From assembly GCF_947179165.1 (NCBI RefSeq), contig NC_077238.1, forward strand, positions 81,559,757 through 81,623,756: DNA of 64,000 nucleotides, read 5' to 3'. The position numbers and the translations under genes are program-made. Source of the stretch: Solanum dulcamara (lineage: Eukaryota; Streptophyta; Magnoliopsida; Solanales; Solanaceae). This document shows positions 1 through 12,561 of the stretch, piece after piece; the first letter of the stretch is position 1; each line of letters begins with the position of its first letter. A model generated the notes under the pieces. The model saw nothing but the letters and a program-made list of their open reading frames with translations. It was not told the DNA's origin and made no database searches.

Positions 1-1902
<1,902 letters not shown>

Positions 1903-2555
1903 GGGTACTTTCTGCATTATCCTCTTCTTTCCTAAGCGCATGTAATATAAGCAAAAAACTTATAATTATCTCAATTTAACGGTGTGCTTCATGAATAAAT
2001 TGGCTTTGAGGAGTTAGATTAATACTTGGCATTATTGTAAATTACATACTAATATCAGTTACTCCTTCAATTCAATTTAATTGTTACAGTACCAGATTTC
2101 ATATTTCTCCCCCTTGATCTTTGGAATGGTTTACTTTTCACTTCTCATTTTGAGCCCATCAACATTGTAGTTTTGATCTAGCACTTTCTATTGCTCAATA
2201 ATGATAAATCGTCTTAACATAAATTACTAAAATCCCATTAATTTAGTAGTTAATTACTTAAATTTTATGCTAGTTTGCAATATTACGAATCTTATCAGAT
2301 TTTAGACATTGGATACATGTACTTAACGCGTTCAGATACATGAAGTCAAAATTAGGTGTAATTTGTTCTTAATACACTATATTCAAGTGGATTCACATGT
2401 ATTTGACTCTCGCTCACTTCTCTCCATATATTTGGTATCCTAAATACGTGTATTTAATGTGATTCGTATTGGTATCCCAAATACATGTATTTAATGTGAT
2501 TCATATGTATCTTGAATGCATATACTATGTCGTTCGCTTCTCTCCCATCTAACTC
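1903..2555. other. Intergenic: 3' flank of NFS2
   Basis: Holds the NFS2 3' UTR and AT-rich DNA. At about 2440-2510 a roughly 40-bp unit with ATACATGTATTTAATGTGAT occurs twice with small changes. No gene seen. Confidence 0.6.
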
Positions 2556-3545
2556 GGGGGATTGAATTAAAATAGACTTTTGAGAGTGTAAATAAAAAAA
2601 ATAGGACACAAGTCTTGAAAATGAAGTGAAAGGGACTTTTTTTTAATTAGTAATAATGACACATATTTTAAGAACCCACAATTTTTTTTAATTTACAAAA
2701 GACTCCCTCTCTTTTTTTTCCTGCCCTCATCCACCCCTCAGCCCCAACCTCCCCTCCTCCACGTCATCATCACCTCCAAACCTCCACGTCATCATCACCT
2801 CCAAATAGCTGGAGGATGTTTAAACATTTGTCTAAACAACTAACAAATGTTTTCATATCTCGATCTCCAAAACAATTAGCAAATATTTTCATATCTCTCC
2901 AAACAACTAGCTGATATTTAAAATATTCTCATTGTTTTAATTAAAGAATCATAAAAAACACCTAAACAACTTTGGGTTGTTTAAATATCTTCTGGTTATT
3001 TGAACTAAACAACTTTTGGTTGTTTAAACAACTTCTGTTGTTTGAACTAAACAACTTAGGGTAGTTTAAACAACATCTCTTGGTTGCTTAAACAAATCCT
3101 GTTTATATAAACAGCATATCAAAAAAAAATTATAATTTTCACAATCAAATCGGAGTGAAGAAAAAAATGAGGATGACAACATCCAAAGAAGATGATGAAA
3201 ACACAAAAAATTTGAAAAGAAAGGGAAAACGGAGAAGAAAAAAGGCAAAGAAGTTAAGGAAGAAGAAGATGAAAGGGAAAAGGAACAAGAGCGTTTAAAA
3301 AATGGTGAAAAGAGAAGAGAAGAGAGGAGGGAAAAGGAGAACGGAGCGTTTAAAAAAATGGAGAAAATGAATGAAATTTAGGGTTTTATTAAAAGTTTTT
3401 GATCTTTTAATTTTTACCCTAAACTTTTAAATATTCTAATTCAACCTCATCTCTTCATAATTAACCCATAATTAAATATTTATAACAAAAAAAAAATTCC
3501 TTATCCTTCCTTCCACTCTCAAAAATTCCTTTTAGCTCATTTAAC
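2556..3545 (+). mobile_element. Non-autonomous Mutator-like element, copy 1
   Basis: About 1 kb. It begins GGGGGATTGAATTAAAA...TTTTGAGAGTG and ends with the imperfect inverse CACTCTCAAAAATTCCTTTT, so it has terminal inverted repeats of about 30 bp. Inside are repeated AACAACTT...GGTTGTTT palindromes (about 2960-3080) and a purine-rich tract (3150-3370). It is the inverse of the element at 4486-5492. The flanks 2547-2555 (ATCTAACTC) and 3539-3547 (ATTTAACTT) agree at 7 of 9 bases, a weak candidate 9-bp target duplication. No transposase is encoded; the purine-rich ORFs are low-complexity only. Confidence 0.7.
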
Positions 3546-4485
3546 TTATGGACGAATTTTGAATGACATAATTAAAGTTTACCTTGATGTATGCAAATGT
3601 TTTCATTGGTAGTTCAACATTTGAGTTTAAGAGACATAAAGATCTTTATCTAGTCAATTCAACATACAAATTTACATATGATCTGCAATTAAACAAATAA
3701 TTAGCATAATTGAAAAATGATAATTTTCACTGTAACCTTTTCTATTAATTGTAAAAAGAAAACAAAACACCTTAAACCCAATGTAAGAATATCTTATAAA
3801 TAGAATTTCTTATTTTCGATAACGTAGCTCCAAATTTAGAACTATCTCATGCTTTGCATTTTTTTCTTACATCACTTTGCATTCAAGAAGCTTGGCAGTG
3901 AAAAAAACTCAGTTATAAGATTTCTTAAAACAAAGTTCACAATTAGGGAGAATTATTAGTATATTTTTTCCTTCAATATCGAAGGAAAAAAAAAACACTC
4001 ACTCATTATCGTCGATCATACACATCTGTTATTGCTGGTTAAATATCCATAAGATTCCTCAAAGAAGAGGAAAAGTTGTAACTTTTTTTTCATAATTAGG
4101 TAATTTAATGTGATTTATGATTATTATTGTTAATGTTAATTAAGAGAGGGGCTAATGAAGATAAAGAGGGTGAGATATGGAGATGATTTTTTAAAATAAA
4201 ATAATTAAATAAAATGAGAAAAAAACTCAAAAAAGAAGAAAAAAGATAAATGTGAATGGATGTCATAAAAAGGTGTCACATCAATTTGTCTATGTTCTTC
4301 TTTTATATATATATATATATATATTTGAACACCCTTAGAACCAATAGAGACCACGGTGAGGGTATGCAAGAAACTTACAAGGAGCCCAGATTTGATTCCT
4401 TACGTTCACATCCTTTTTTTTTTATTGTGGCCTGCTTAAATCTGTAAGATATTAGAAAACTCACAACTTTGATGTGAAGTAAACA
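3546..4485. other. Spacer between the two inverted MULE-like elements
   Basis: AT-rich, no gene seen. It includes a short TA microsatellite at about 4303-4324. It forms the loop if the flanking 1-kb inverted copies pair. Confidence 0.6.
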
Positions 4486-5492
4486 GGGAAAATGAGCTAA
4501 AAGGGATTTTTGAGAGTGGAATGAAGGATAGGGGATTTCTATTTCTTTTTCCTTTTCTTTTGTTATAAATATTTAATTAGGGGTTAATTATGAAGAGATG
4601 AGTTGAATTAGAATATTTAAAAATTTAGGGTAAAAATTAAAAGATCAAAAACTTTTAATAAAACCGTAAATTCCATTCATTTTCTCCATTTTTTTAAACG
4701 CTCTGTTCTCCTTTTCCCTCCTCTCCTCTCTTCTCTTCTCTTTTCTTTTCTCCCTTTTTTTAAACGCTCTTGTTCCTTTTCCCTTTCATCTTCTTCTTTC
4801 TTAACTTCTTTGCCTTTTTTCTTCTCCGTTTTTCTCTTTCTTTTCAAACTTTTTGTGTTTTCATCTTCTTCTTCTTCGGATGTTGTCATCCTCATTTTTT
4901 TCTTCACTCCGATTTGATTGTGAAAATTATAAAAAAAAATGATATATTGTTTATATAAACAGGAGTTGTTCAAGCAACCAAGAGATGTTGTTTAAATCAC
5001 CCTAAGTTGTTTAGTTCAAACAACAGAAGTTGTTGAAACAACCAAAAGTTGTTTAGTTCAAACAACCAGAAGATATTCAAACAACCCTAAGTTGTTTAGG
5101 TATTTTTTATGATTCTTTCGTTAAAACAATGAGAATATTTTAAATATCAGCTAGTTATTTGGAGAGATATAAAAATATTTGTTAATTATTTTGGAGACCG
5201 AGATATGAAAACATTTGTTAGTTGTTTAGACAAATGTTTAAAGATCTGTCAGTTGTTTGGAGGTGATGATGACCTAGAGGAGGGGAGGTTGGGAGAGGAT
5301 GGGGCTGAGGGATGGATAAGGGGCAAGGAAAAAAAGAGAGGGGGTCTTTTGTAAATTAAAAAAAATTGTGGATTCTTAAAATATGTGTCATTATCACTAA
5401 TTAAAAAAGAGTCCATTTTACTTCATTTTCAAGACTTGAGTCCTATTTTTTTATATTTACACTCTCAAAAATCTCTTTTAATTCAATCCCCC
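4486..5492 (-). mobile_element. Non-autonomous Mutator-like element, copy 2 (inverted)
   Basis: Begins GGGAAAATGAGCTAAAAGGG and then ATTTTTGAGAGTG. It ends with the inverse of GGGGGATTGAATTAAAAGAG and then ATTTTTGAGAGTG, so the terminal inverted repeats are about 33 bp. It is flanked by the direct repeat AAGTAAACA (4477-4485 and 5493-5501), the 9-bp target duplication expected of Mutator-like elements; the next base (G) also matches. The body is the reverse of copy 1 along its length, including the NAACAACTT palindromes and the poly-pyrimidine tract (4690-4880). No intact protein is encoded. Confidence 0.82.
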
Positions 5493-5502
5493 AAGTAAAC
5501 AG

Positions 5503-5790
5503 TAGCTCGGAAGCAATTTGGTGCAAACGTATGCAGGACATGTAAAATTGAATATGTTACTTTTTTATTTTTGAATTTACTATCCAAAGTTTGTACACTC
5601 TTTATGATGTAATTCGCTTGTGCACAGTTACACCCTGATTAAAGAAACAAATATAATATATCAAGTGAAATTACATGTGTAGATACAACTAGGTTACAGA
5701 GGAAACAGATACATAACGAACACAATAGCTTCAAAATAATAATTAAATAAACTATAGCTATAAATAATAATTATATTCATAACTATAAAA
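5503..5790. other. Intergenic DNA
   Basis: AT-rich; no gene, RNA or repeat boundary recognised. Confidence 0.5.
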
Positions 5791-5907
5791 GGTCGTTTGG
5801 TTGGTAGGATAATGACATAATCCCAAAAAATCTAATGGAATTATTTTATTCTGCATTTGATAATTGGTAATGAGCATGAGTTATTTATCCCACCAACCAA
5901 ACGACTC
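5791..5907. mobile_element. Small MITE (~117 bp)
   Basis: Terminal inverted repeats: GGTCGTTTGGTTGGTAGGAT at the left end and the reverse complement of GAGTCGTTTGGTTGGTGGGA at the right. No clear target duplication was seen. It is a non-coding foldback-type element. A related, one-sided piece (GATCGTTTGATTGGGAGC) lies at about 8071-8160. Confidence 0.7.
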
Positions 5908-8570
5908 TTAATTGTTTATTAAATTTTCTCAAAAATACATATATTTATAGGTGGAATATGTGTAGTTGAGAGTGGGCTAAAAGCTCATATTTACGGGCCG
6001 GCAGTATAGGTTGAAAAGTGGGCTAACAACCTAAAATTCATGGGCCTGTAGGTTGAGAAGTGGGCCGAGTTAGTTGGATTTGATTAAGTTGGATTTTCAC
6101 TCACTCAAGTAGAAGCCCAAGTAAATGACCCTAAAAGAGTAAATGATTCACGAGGCGATTTGTTTTGACATCGTTATTTAACGTATATCTACTTTCTCAA
6201 TTATTATTTTTTGCATATATACCTATTTTAGACAAGCGCTATCGGAAGTTAGATTCCACAATACCAAACTTCAGACACGATGTTAGAAGTTACACATAAC
6301 TGATGTCTGTTAGCTTTTTTTTAAAGCTTAGCTAAAAATAGTTGGACTCTAGTAATTTTTGTTAGACTTTAGCTATTTCAGTTTGAAGTTTATGCACATA
6401 CGATTGAAATCAAGTGAAAATGATGGAAGTCGGTAAAATGCTTGAACTTCAGCTTTATATGATTGAAGTTCAAGCAAAAATAGCTTAAGTATGACAAAGA
6501 TAACTGATCATCAGCTAAATTTGCCTGAACTTCTGCATACGAAACTTCAGATATTGTATCTCAAGTTAGAAAACTAACTTCAGATACACATAAACTGGTT
6601 AATCTCTAGAATGACGTATAGGACTCACTTGCAAAAAAAAATCATAAAACTAAAGTTAGAACTAGTAGTTTCTAAAATTAAACTTTTAACTTTTTTTTCC
6701 TACTTTTTATATTTATAAAAATATGTGAAGACCAAAATTTGAAGAGGTGTGGACCACAATTTCCTCACTTCAAACAATGGTCTTCATCGTACAAAATTAT
6801 TAAAATTTCCTCCTCAAAATCCCAAAAATATTTTTATTAAAAAATAAAATAAAGTGTTTTAATTATTAGTACCCTTATATAGCAAACATACGATACAGCC
6901 AAAGATGGGAAAAAATTGAGCGTAATTGTACGGACTAAAGGATCATAAAGATCAACGGTCTGTAATAATCCACGGGTCAGCATTGCAAAGGTGAAGCCGT
7001 TGATTTAGATTCTCGAAGAACGAGCCGACAAGCAGTACAAACTGACACGTGGGAGATTAGACAATCTGTGGGGACCACATTAAAGCACGTTACCCCGTAA
7101 TTTGCGGGATCTATATTTGCCGACAATAAGTGATAAGTATTTCTTCATTTTTAATGAATGATTTTGAGTTTAAACTCTGATATAAAAAAAGTCGTAAGAA
7201 CTTTATCCTAAAAGTGAAAATTTTCAATGTGTATTCAGATTTAAGTTTAAACAGCCTCAAGGACATAACTTTAGATAAGAAGAAATGGATGGTGCGTATT
7301 AAGATAGAAGACTAGTAAAAATAAATTGTTTATCTTGCCGTGTAGAGTTATAGTGTTTGTCATAGAACTAGTCGTGACCTTATAAGTCTTGTCATATGTT
7401 ATTTATTGCATTTTGATTATATCATATTATTTTGTTGTTGCTATTGTTATCGCTCTTCTGCTTTCGCCATTGCTTTCTTCTTCTTTTTTCTGGGTTTGAT
7501 ATACTTGAGCTGAGGATTTTTTAAAAATAATCTTTCTATCTCTACAAGATAGTGATAAGATTTGCGTATATTCTACTATCCCAAAATTCACTCTGTGGAT
7601 TTCACTGGATATACTATTACTATTGTTGTTATTGTATTCAAATTGATCAGGGCCCAAAATAAATTGACGGATGAAAAATCAAAATAAAAAGTTTAAATGC
7701 ATTTTACCTTAGTTTTCACACTATCATAATAAACTCATATAATTTGATGGTGGAAATTTTGTTATTTTTATACTCTCAGTCACCTGGTCTAAGCTGAGAG
7801 TATAACCCACATTATATTTTTGGATTATGGTCAAGTTTGCACAATTTTCGTTTTTAAATATCTCACATCATTAATATAATTTTGTTCTTTATCCCTCGAA
7901 TTAAATTTCACATGACTTATCTCTTTCACGATCTTCTTCTTGAAACAGTACGCTAACATTATATATAAGTTAATTTGATCAACTTATAAATTTGGCCAAA
8001 CATCTTTCTAAATTAAAGATTTTTGACTAGTAACAATATGTTAACAACCATCTTTACTAAGTATCACTTAGGGATCGTTTGATTGGGAGCAAATTATTTC
8101 GAAATTAATTATCTCGAAATAAGTCATCCTAAGATAAGTTATTTCATCATGTATATGAGTAAGTATAAATGATGAATAATTAATTTTAGAATTGTCTAAT
8201 ACCTCCGATCAAAAATAGGATAAAATAATTATATATTTTATGTTTAGTAATTACCATAAAGATTTGTCTGTAACTATTTGACAAGACACCTCTGTCTTTT
8301 GTCTTTTTAATGGGGAGGGTCTGCACAGAATTATTGGAGCACTATCATATTTTATTGCTATAAATATTCATCTTCAAGATTTTCAGCAGTAGGATCTTGC
8401 ACCAAAACAAGCTAAGTAGCCAATTTCAAAAGAACATTCTCATGAGGAGATTAGTAAATTAGACTAAAAATAATAAAATGAATCGGTGCATAAAATATCT
8501 CGTATCAGTAAGATTTGGAAAAGGGTCATACTTCAAACTTCTAAGATTATGATATAAACTAGCACGCAAT
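5908..8570. other. Intergenic DNA, AT-rich, repeat debris
   Basis: No gene recognised. At 6240-6600 a short motif (AACTTCAG / GAAGTT and its complement) recurs many times at irregular spacing, suggesting decayed local repeats. A GC-richer patch at 6890-7110 has a G-box/ABRE-like ACACGTGG near 7046 but no gene next to it. A decayed LINE-tail-like piece lies at 7507-7640. A one-sided MITE remnant lies at 8071-8160. Confidence 0.5.
7507..7640 (+). repeat. Decayed RTE-LINE 3' tail
   Basis: Order of motifs: GAGCTGAGG, TCTTTCTATCTCTACAAGAT, GATTTGCGTATATTCTAC, GTGGATTTCACTGG, then ATT/GTT repeats. This parallels the tail at 25.56-25.69 kb (GAGCCGAGGG ... GTCTGCGTACAATCTACC ... GTGGGATTTCACTGGGTTG). 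It is read as an old solo tail. Confidence 0.55.
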
Positions 8571-8671
8571 TCTTGATCTTTTTAGAATTCTGAAGGACAT
8601 CGATCTTTCGCCTTGCGCAAGGATATCTCTCTTTTCTTAGATTCCATAAGGAGAGAATAGTCCACTTGGGT

Positions 8672-8750
8672 GGAAGCAAGACCTACTCCCTCCCATCCCA
8701 GGAATAATTGAAGAGAGTTATCTCCAGTCACCAATATTGGCATAAAAAAA
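8672..8750 (-). pseudogene. nad5: Mitochondrial nad5 fragment (NADH dehydrogenase subunit 5)
   Basis: The minus-strand translation reads [20 protein letters not shown], which matches the conserved nad5 segment around [20 protein letters not shown]. Homology stops after about 26 residues on both sides and is replaced by unrelated sequence. The 92-residue frame around it (8582-8860) is therefore chimeric and not a working complex I subunit. Confidence 0.8.
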
Positions 8751-9757
8751 GGGGATGACCGGGCGACTCCTCTAAAGGGATTCGCTAATGGCACAAGAGA
8801 GAAATTGCCAATTAACGATACTAATTCCGGATGCCCGATACCAGAGGACAAAAGACCCATTCCCGATAACAGATAGATGACGACATAGTCCTCTAAGCGC
8901 TCGTGACTATCCGATGATAGTCACTTCGCTTTCCTTTTAGACTGACTATCTATCTCTGAGATGTTTGGATTTTTCAAAACTCCATGGACATGCAGAAGAG
9001 AAATGCTATCCCCACTCGGACCAAGACAGCTTCAAAAAAGTATAGTACTCGATTCCATTACATGCATCGGGGGCAATCGAAAAAGCCAGCATTTCTGAAC
9101 GCCCAGCTTCGCAGAGCAGCTCTCTCCCCAGCCCACAGCATAGTGTGGAATCGGATCGAAGAGATTACGGCAGAATATGTTCACCTGGGGAAGATCGAAA
9201 GTGAAGCTGCTCCATGGGCTTGGGCTTGAATGCCGGTTTTTATTTTGACGGTTGGCGAAGCATCAGAGTGGGGGATTTCAGAGGCAGACGAGGAGGCGTT
9301 GGGTATGTTTGGATTCGCTACAGGTGGTGCCTCCGAACTTGATGCTTTTGAGATACGTAGCTTACATACCCGACTCAACATTCTTGGAAAACAATCGAAT
9401 CGAGGGTTTGGGAGCCTATAAGTGGAACGTTTGCTATGTTATAAGGACTGTGCGCCTACCCGGATTGGCTTCGCTATCGCTCCCTTTTGGAACCCTGATG
9501 GGTTTCGCAGTCGACCATGGATTCCAGGAATAACTAGATATGGCTTTGGCTTGCTACTTTCGCGTCACAGATAATAGCACTCATTTTTTTTTTTTTTTTT
9601 TGATAAAAAAGAGGATGACTTATTCGAGGCTTTAGTCAGGAAGCAAACCACCTTTCTATCTAGACGCGGGGAACCCCCGCCCGGAGGCGGGAATCTCTTT
9701 TAATTAGTCTCTGCGATTGGTCTTTCCTGCAGCTGGACCGCACCTTCGCTTCGCACC

Positions 9758-9890
9758 TCGCTTTAGGGGGTTGGTTCACAGGTACAACCTTTGTAACTTC
9801 ATGGTATACCCATGGATTGGCCAGTTCTTATTTGGAAGGCTGCAATTTTTTCACTGCCGCAGTTTTCTACTCCTGCTAATAGTTTAGCTT
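9758..9890 (+). pseudogene. psbD: Plastid psbD fragment (photosystem II D2)
   Basis: The plus-strand translation gives [20 protein letters not shown], then SSYLEGCNF and TAAV, as in D2. A single extra T in the GCAGTTTTCTACTCC stretch shifts the frame, after which TPANSLA continues in another frame. Homology ends soon after and about 45 codons are represented. It is a non-functional plastid relic beside mitochondrial DNA. Confidence 0.8.
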
Positions 9891-10080
9891 ATTCCATCAT
9901 TTCCAGGGGAAACCGAACTCAAGTGCCTGCGGAGGACTGATTCACAGAGGATTCTCCTTCTTTTTCAGAAAAAGATTCCAAGAGAACCCGTATCCCGAAG
10001 GAATCAGGTTTCCCCCCCCCCAGGATTCGCTGGACGACTCGGATGGTAATGGCAGAGGAAGCCCCTGCCCCGCCCCCACA

Positions 10081-11647
10081 CTATCTATTCTAATACAAAT
10101 ATTAATGACTGTTTTCACGACTCGAATTCATAATTAATCTATAAATTACATACATAAAAATAATTTTACCATTCCTTCAAGACTCCGATATAATTAAAGG
10201 ATGTATGAGCCCATATGAACAAAGATGTGAGGAGTAAAATAATTGATATTAGTAAGTTATCATATTCTAAAACTTTATAAGATCTCAAAGGATCTATATT
10301 AACAATATTTAAATCCCAAATCAAGATTTGTGTCTTTGTCTTTTACTTTAATAATAGATCTAGTTTAATTAAATTATATTATAAGTCAATACCTAACTAT
10401 ATGTTGCCCTTTCCATATAGGCTCTTTTGTTATCCACTAATATTCTAAAATTTGTCCTCTATAAGAGAATCAAACTATCTTATTGTGATGCTCCAATTGC
10501 ACCAAATAAAGAGGTGGTGGGGAAGCTATAGTTAGTATAAGGTTAAATAATCAATTTTCCATATTAAGTAAATAAGGAGAATGTTCAATAGTTTCCATGT
10601 ATTTTTTTTTTGATTTTCTACTTGGGGTTCTATATCCGTATTAATTCAATTTTATATACATGCGAGAAAGGTAATCAGAAAAAAATAGTGTTTTCAAATC
10701 AGTAATAAGGAGTCATGTGAGATGAAAGTCTGATCATAACAATTTTGAAACCTAATATTTAAAAATTATATCGTGAATGACTAGAAAGGTGGAACCGAGA
10801 TTATGATCACAAATCCAGAATTTCCACAATGAGGTAAAGCATAGTCCATGACGAACACAATTCCATATTTTAGACTTAAAATCGAGATTTATGAAAAAAA
10901 AATAAAGAAACATTTATAACTCCGCGACAATTCTTATAATAAGTAGTTTCCTTGCATTACCATGACATAAAATCACGTATGGGATAACGAGATTAAGCTA
11001 GTTGGTACTGCATAGGGGAAGAGTCTTTTAAAGCAATTATTGGGGGTTTAAGTTATATATACAATAATAATATTGAACTAATTTTTTGTTCACTATATCA
11101 ATGTAATTTAATGGAATATATAAGATTGTAACATTACTTTAAATAATAATTTCTGGCAAGTATTTTGATCGGAAATATGGAATTTCCAACCAAACGTATG
11201 TGGAAATATTTTCAACGAGCGATATTCTGACAAATTTTCGGTAGAAATTTTATCATTTTTTTTCTATTAGTAATGTTCTTTTTAGAAATGAACCCTAATT
11301 CAAATTTAGTCGAACTTCGACACCAAATATTGTGTGGGAGCCTAAAAATTTTAAAAGCTATAGCTAGCATTTAATTTGGAAATGAGAGGAAGAAACATAT
11401 GTACGTAAATACTATTCCATTTTATATAAATGGACAAAAGCTATTATGATTTCTTCTGTTAGTAGATGAAATTGCATTTATAACTCACTATCTGCATATA
11501 TTCGTATGGTCAATGCAAATATGAAGTTCAACTATGATTACTATATTATTCGGACCCACTAAAAATGTCATCGTATTAATTATATTAAATTTTTAAAATT
11601 ATAATATTTATTAAGAATTTGACACACGTCCATAGACATTTTTATGA
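10081..11647. other. Intergenic DNA
   Basis: AT-rich, no gene recognised. At about 11150-11260 a sequence (GGAAATATGGAATTTCCAAC ... GAAATATTTTCAACGAGC) resembles one at 20443-20545 in the MYB intron, so both belong to a dispersed repeat family I cannot name. Confidence 0.5.
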
Positions 11648-11921
11648 GTTTGAACACCTAATCTTGCCTTAGAAGAACAATTAATAGAAAAATGTATATA
11701 TCGATTGAGCGTAGACTAGTCTATTCAAGCCGCAACCTTTTTTTTCATAACGAGATCATCGGGTTCAACTTCCCTCCGAGAGTAGTTTGAACACCTAATC
11801 TTGCCTTAGAAGAACAATTCATAGAAAAATGTATATATCAATTGAGTGTAGACTAGTCCATTCAGGCCACAACTTTTTTCCCATAACGAGATTGTCGGGT
11901 TCAACTTCCCTCCAAGAGTGA
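11648..11921 (+). repeat. Tandem duplication, 2 x 137 bp
   Basis: GTTTGAACACCTAATCTTGC starts at 11648 and again at 11785. Both copies run to a CGGGTTCAACTTCCCTCC motif with about 10% differences. No coding function seen. Confidence 0.85.
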
Positions 11922-12280
11922 TATATTATACTGTGTTTATGCAACGAATGCTCAATTGTTGTATAATTAATTCAAATTCTAGCAACTTCAGAATAAAGAT
12001 TTGAAAATTCAAGTCATGAATGTCATAACTAGGTTATTTAACCGTCCATAAAAAGTGAAATTAATTATCAGAAAAATAAAAGTAGTTACTGCAACAAGTT
12101 AAAATACATATATACTGTAAAAATTCTTTACACATATATTAAATATATCACAACATTTAGGCAAAAAAGAGATAATTAAATCACATTATAATTATCCATG
12201 TCACATATAATTGATTAACAAACACCTTATTTTATAATAAAGACAGGATTCATGCAAAATCATATCCTAATTTCGCATTC

Positions 12281-12324
<44 letters not shown>

Positions 12325-12561
12325 CTACGTACCATAGTTTTTCTAACACTATATTGTACCCTAATTTCAACTACACAATTACTCAATAAAAAGGCACGTA
12401 TTTCAGTACACTAAGCTCCCACAACACAAGCTAAATTTGGGAAAATGCAAATCAATCACATTGGATCTTATATACGCAACTTCATTCTTACATTTTTGTA
12501 AGCTATTGTTTTTGCAATCTGAACCCCTTGATCACCATGACTCCCATCTACACAATCACTC
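11922..12561. other. Intergenic DNA with AT microsatellite
   Basis: 3' flank of the minus-strand LSH gene. It contains an (AT)n run at 12284-12323. No gene seen. Confidence 0.6.
12284..12323. repeat. (AT)n microsatellite
   Basis: About 20 perfect AT dinucleotides. Confidence 0.95.

Larger units (their letters stand above)
8571..10080. mobile_element. Organelle-derived DNA insertion (NUMT with plastid segment)
   Basis: A block of higher GC content and unrelated style within AT-rich DNA. It holds a mitochondrial nad5 fragment (minus strand, 8672-8750) and a plastid psbD fragment (plus strand, 9758-9890). The rest has a plant mitochondrial look: the GC hairpin-like CCCCCGCCCGGAGGCGGG at about 9671 and short unrelated ORFs. 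I do not recognise the ORFs at 8984-9229, 9230-9421 and 9181-9381. One simple history is a mitochondrial segment that already contained plastid DNA. The exact ends are estimated from base composition. Confidence 0.75.

Noticed and set aside
4677..4973. 98-codon Lys/Glu-rich ORF
   Set aside because: It is the purine-rich tract of a MULE-like element. The composition alone keeps the frame open, and the other copy has a different frame structure.
6240..6600. Ordered tandem repeat built on AACTTCAG
   Set aside because: The motif recurs but spacing is irregular and no unit could be aligned, so only a loose mention is justified.
8582..8860. 92-codon ORF as a functional nad5 or new gene
   Set aside because: Only about 26 residues match nad5; both sides are unrelated. 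It is organelle debris in the nucleus.
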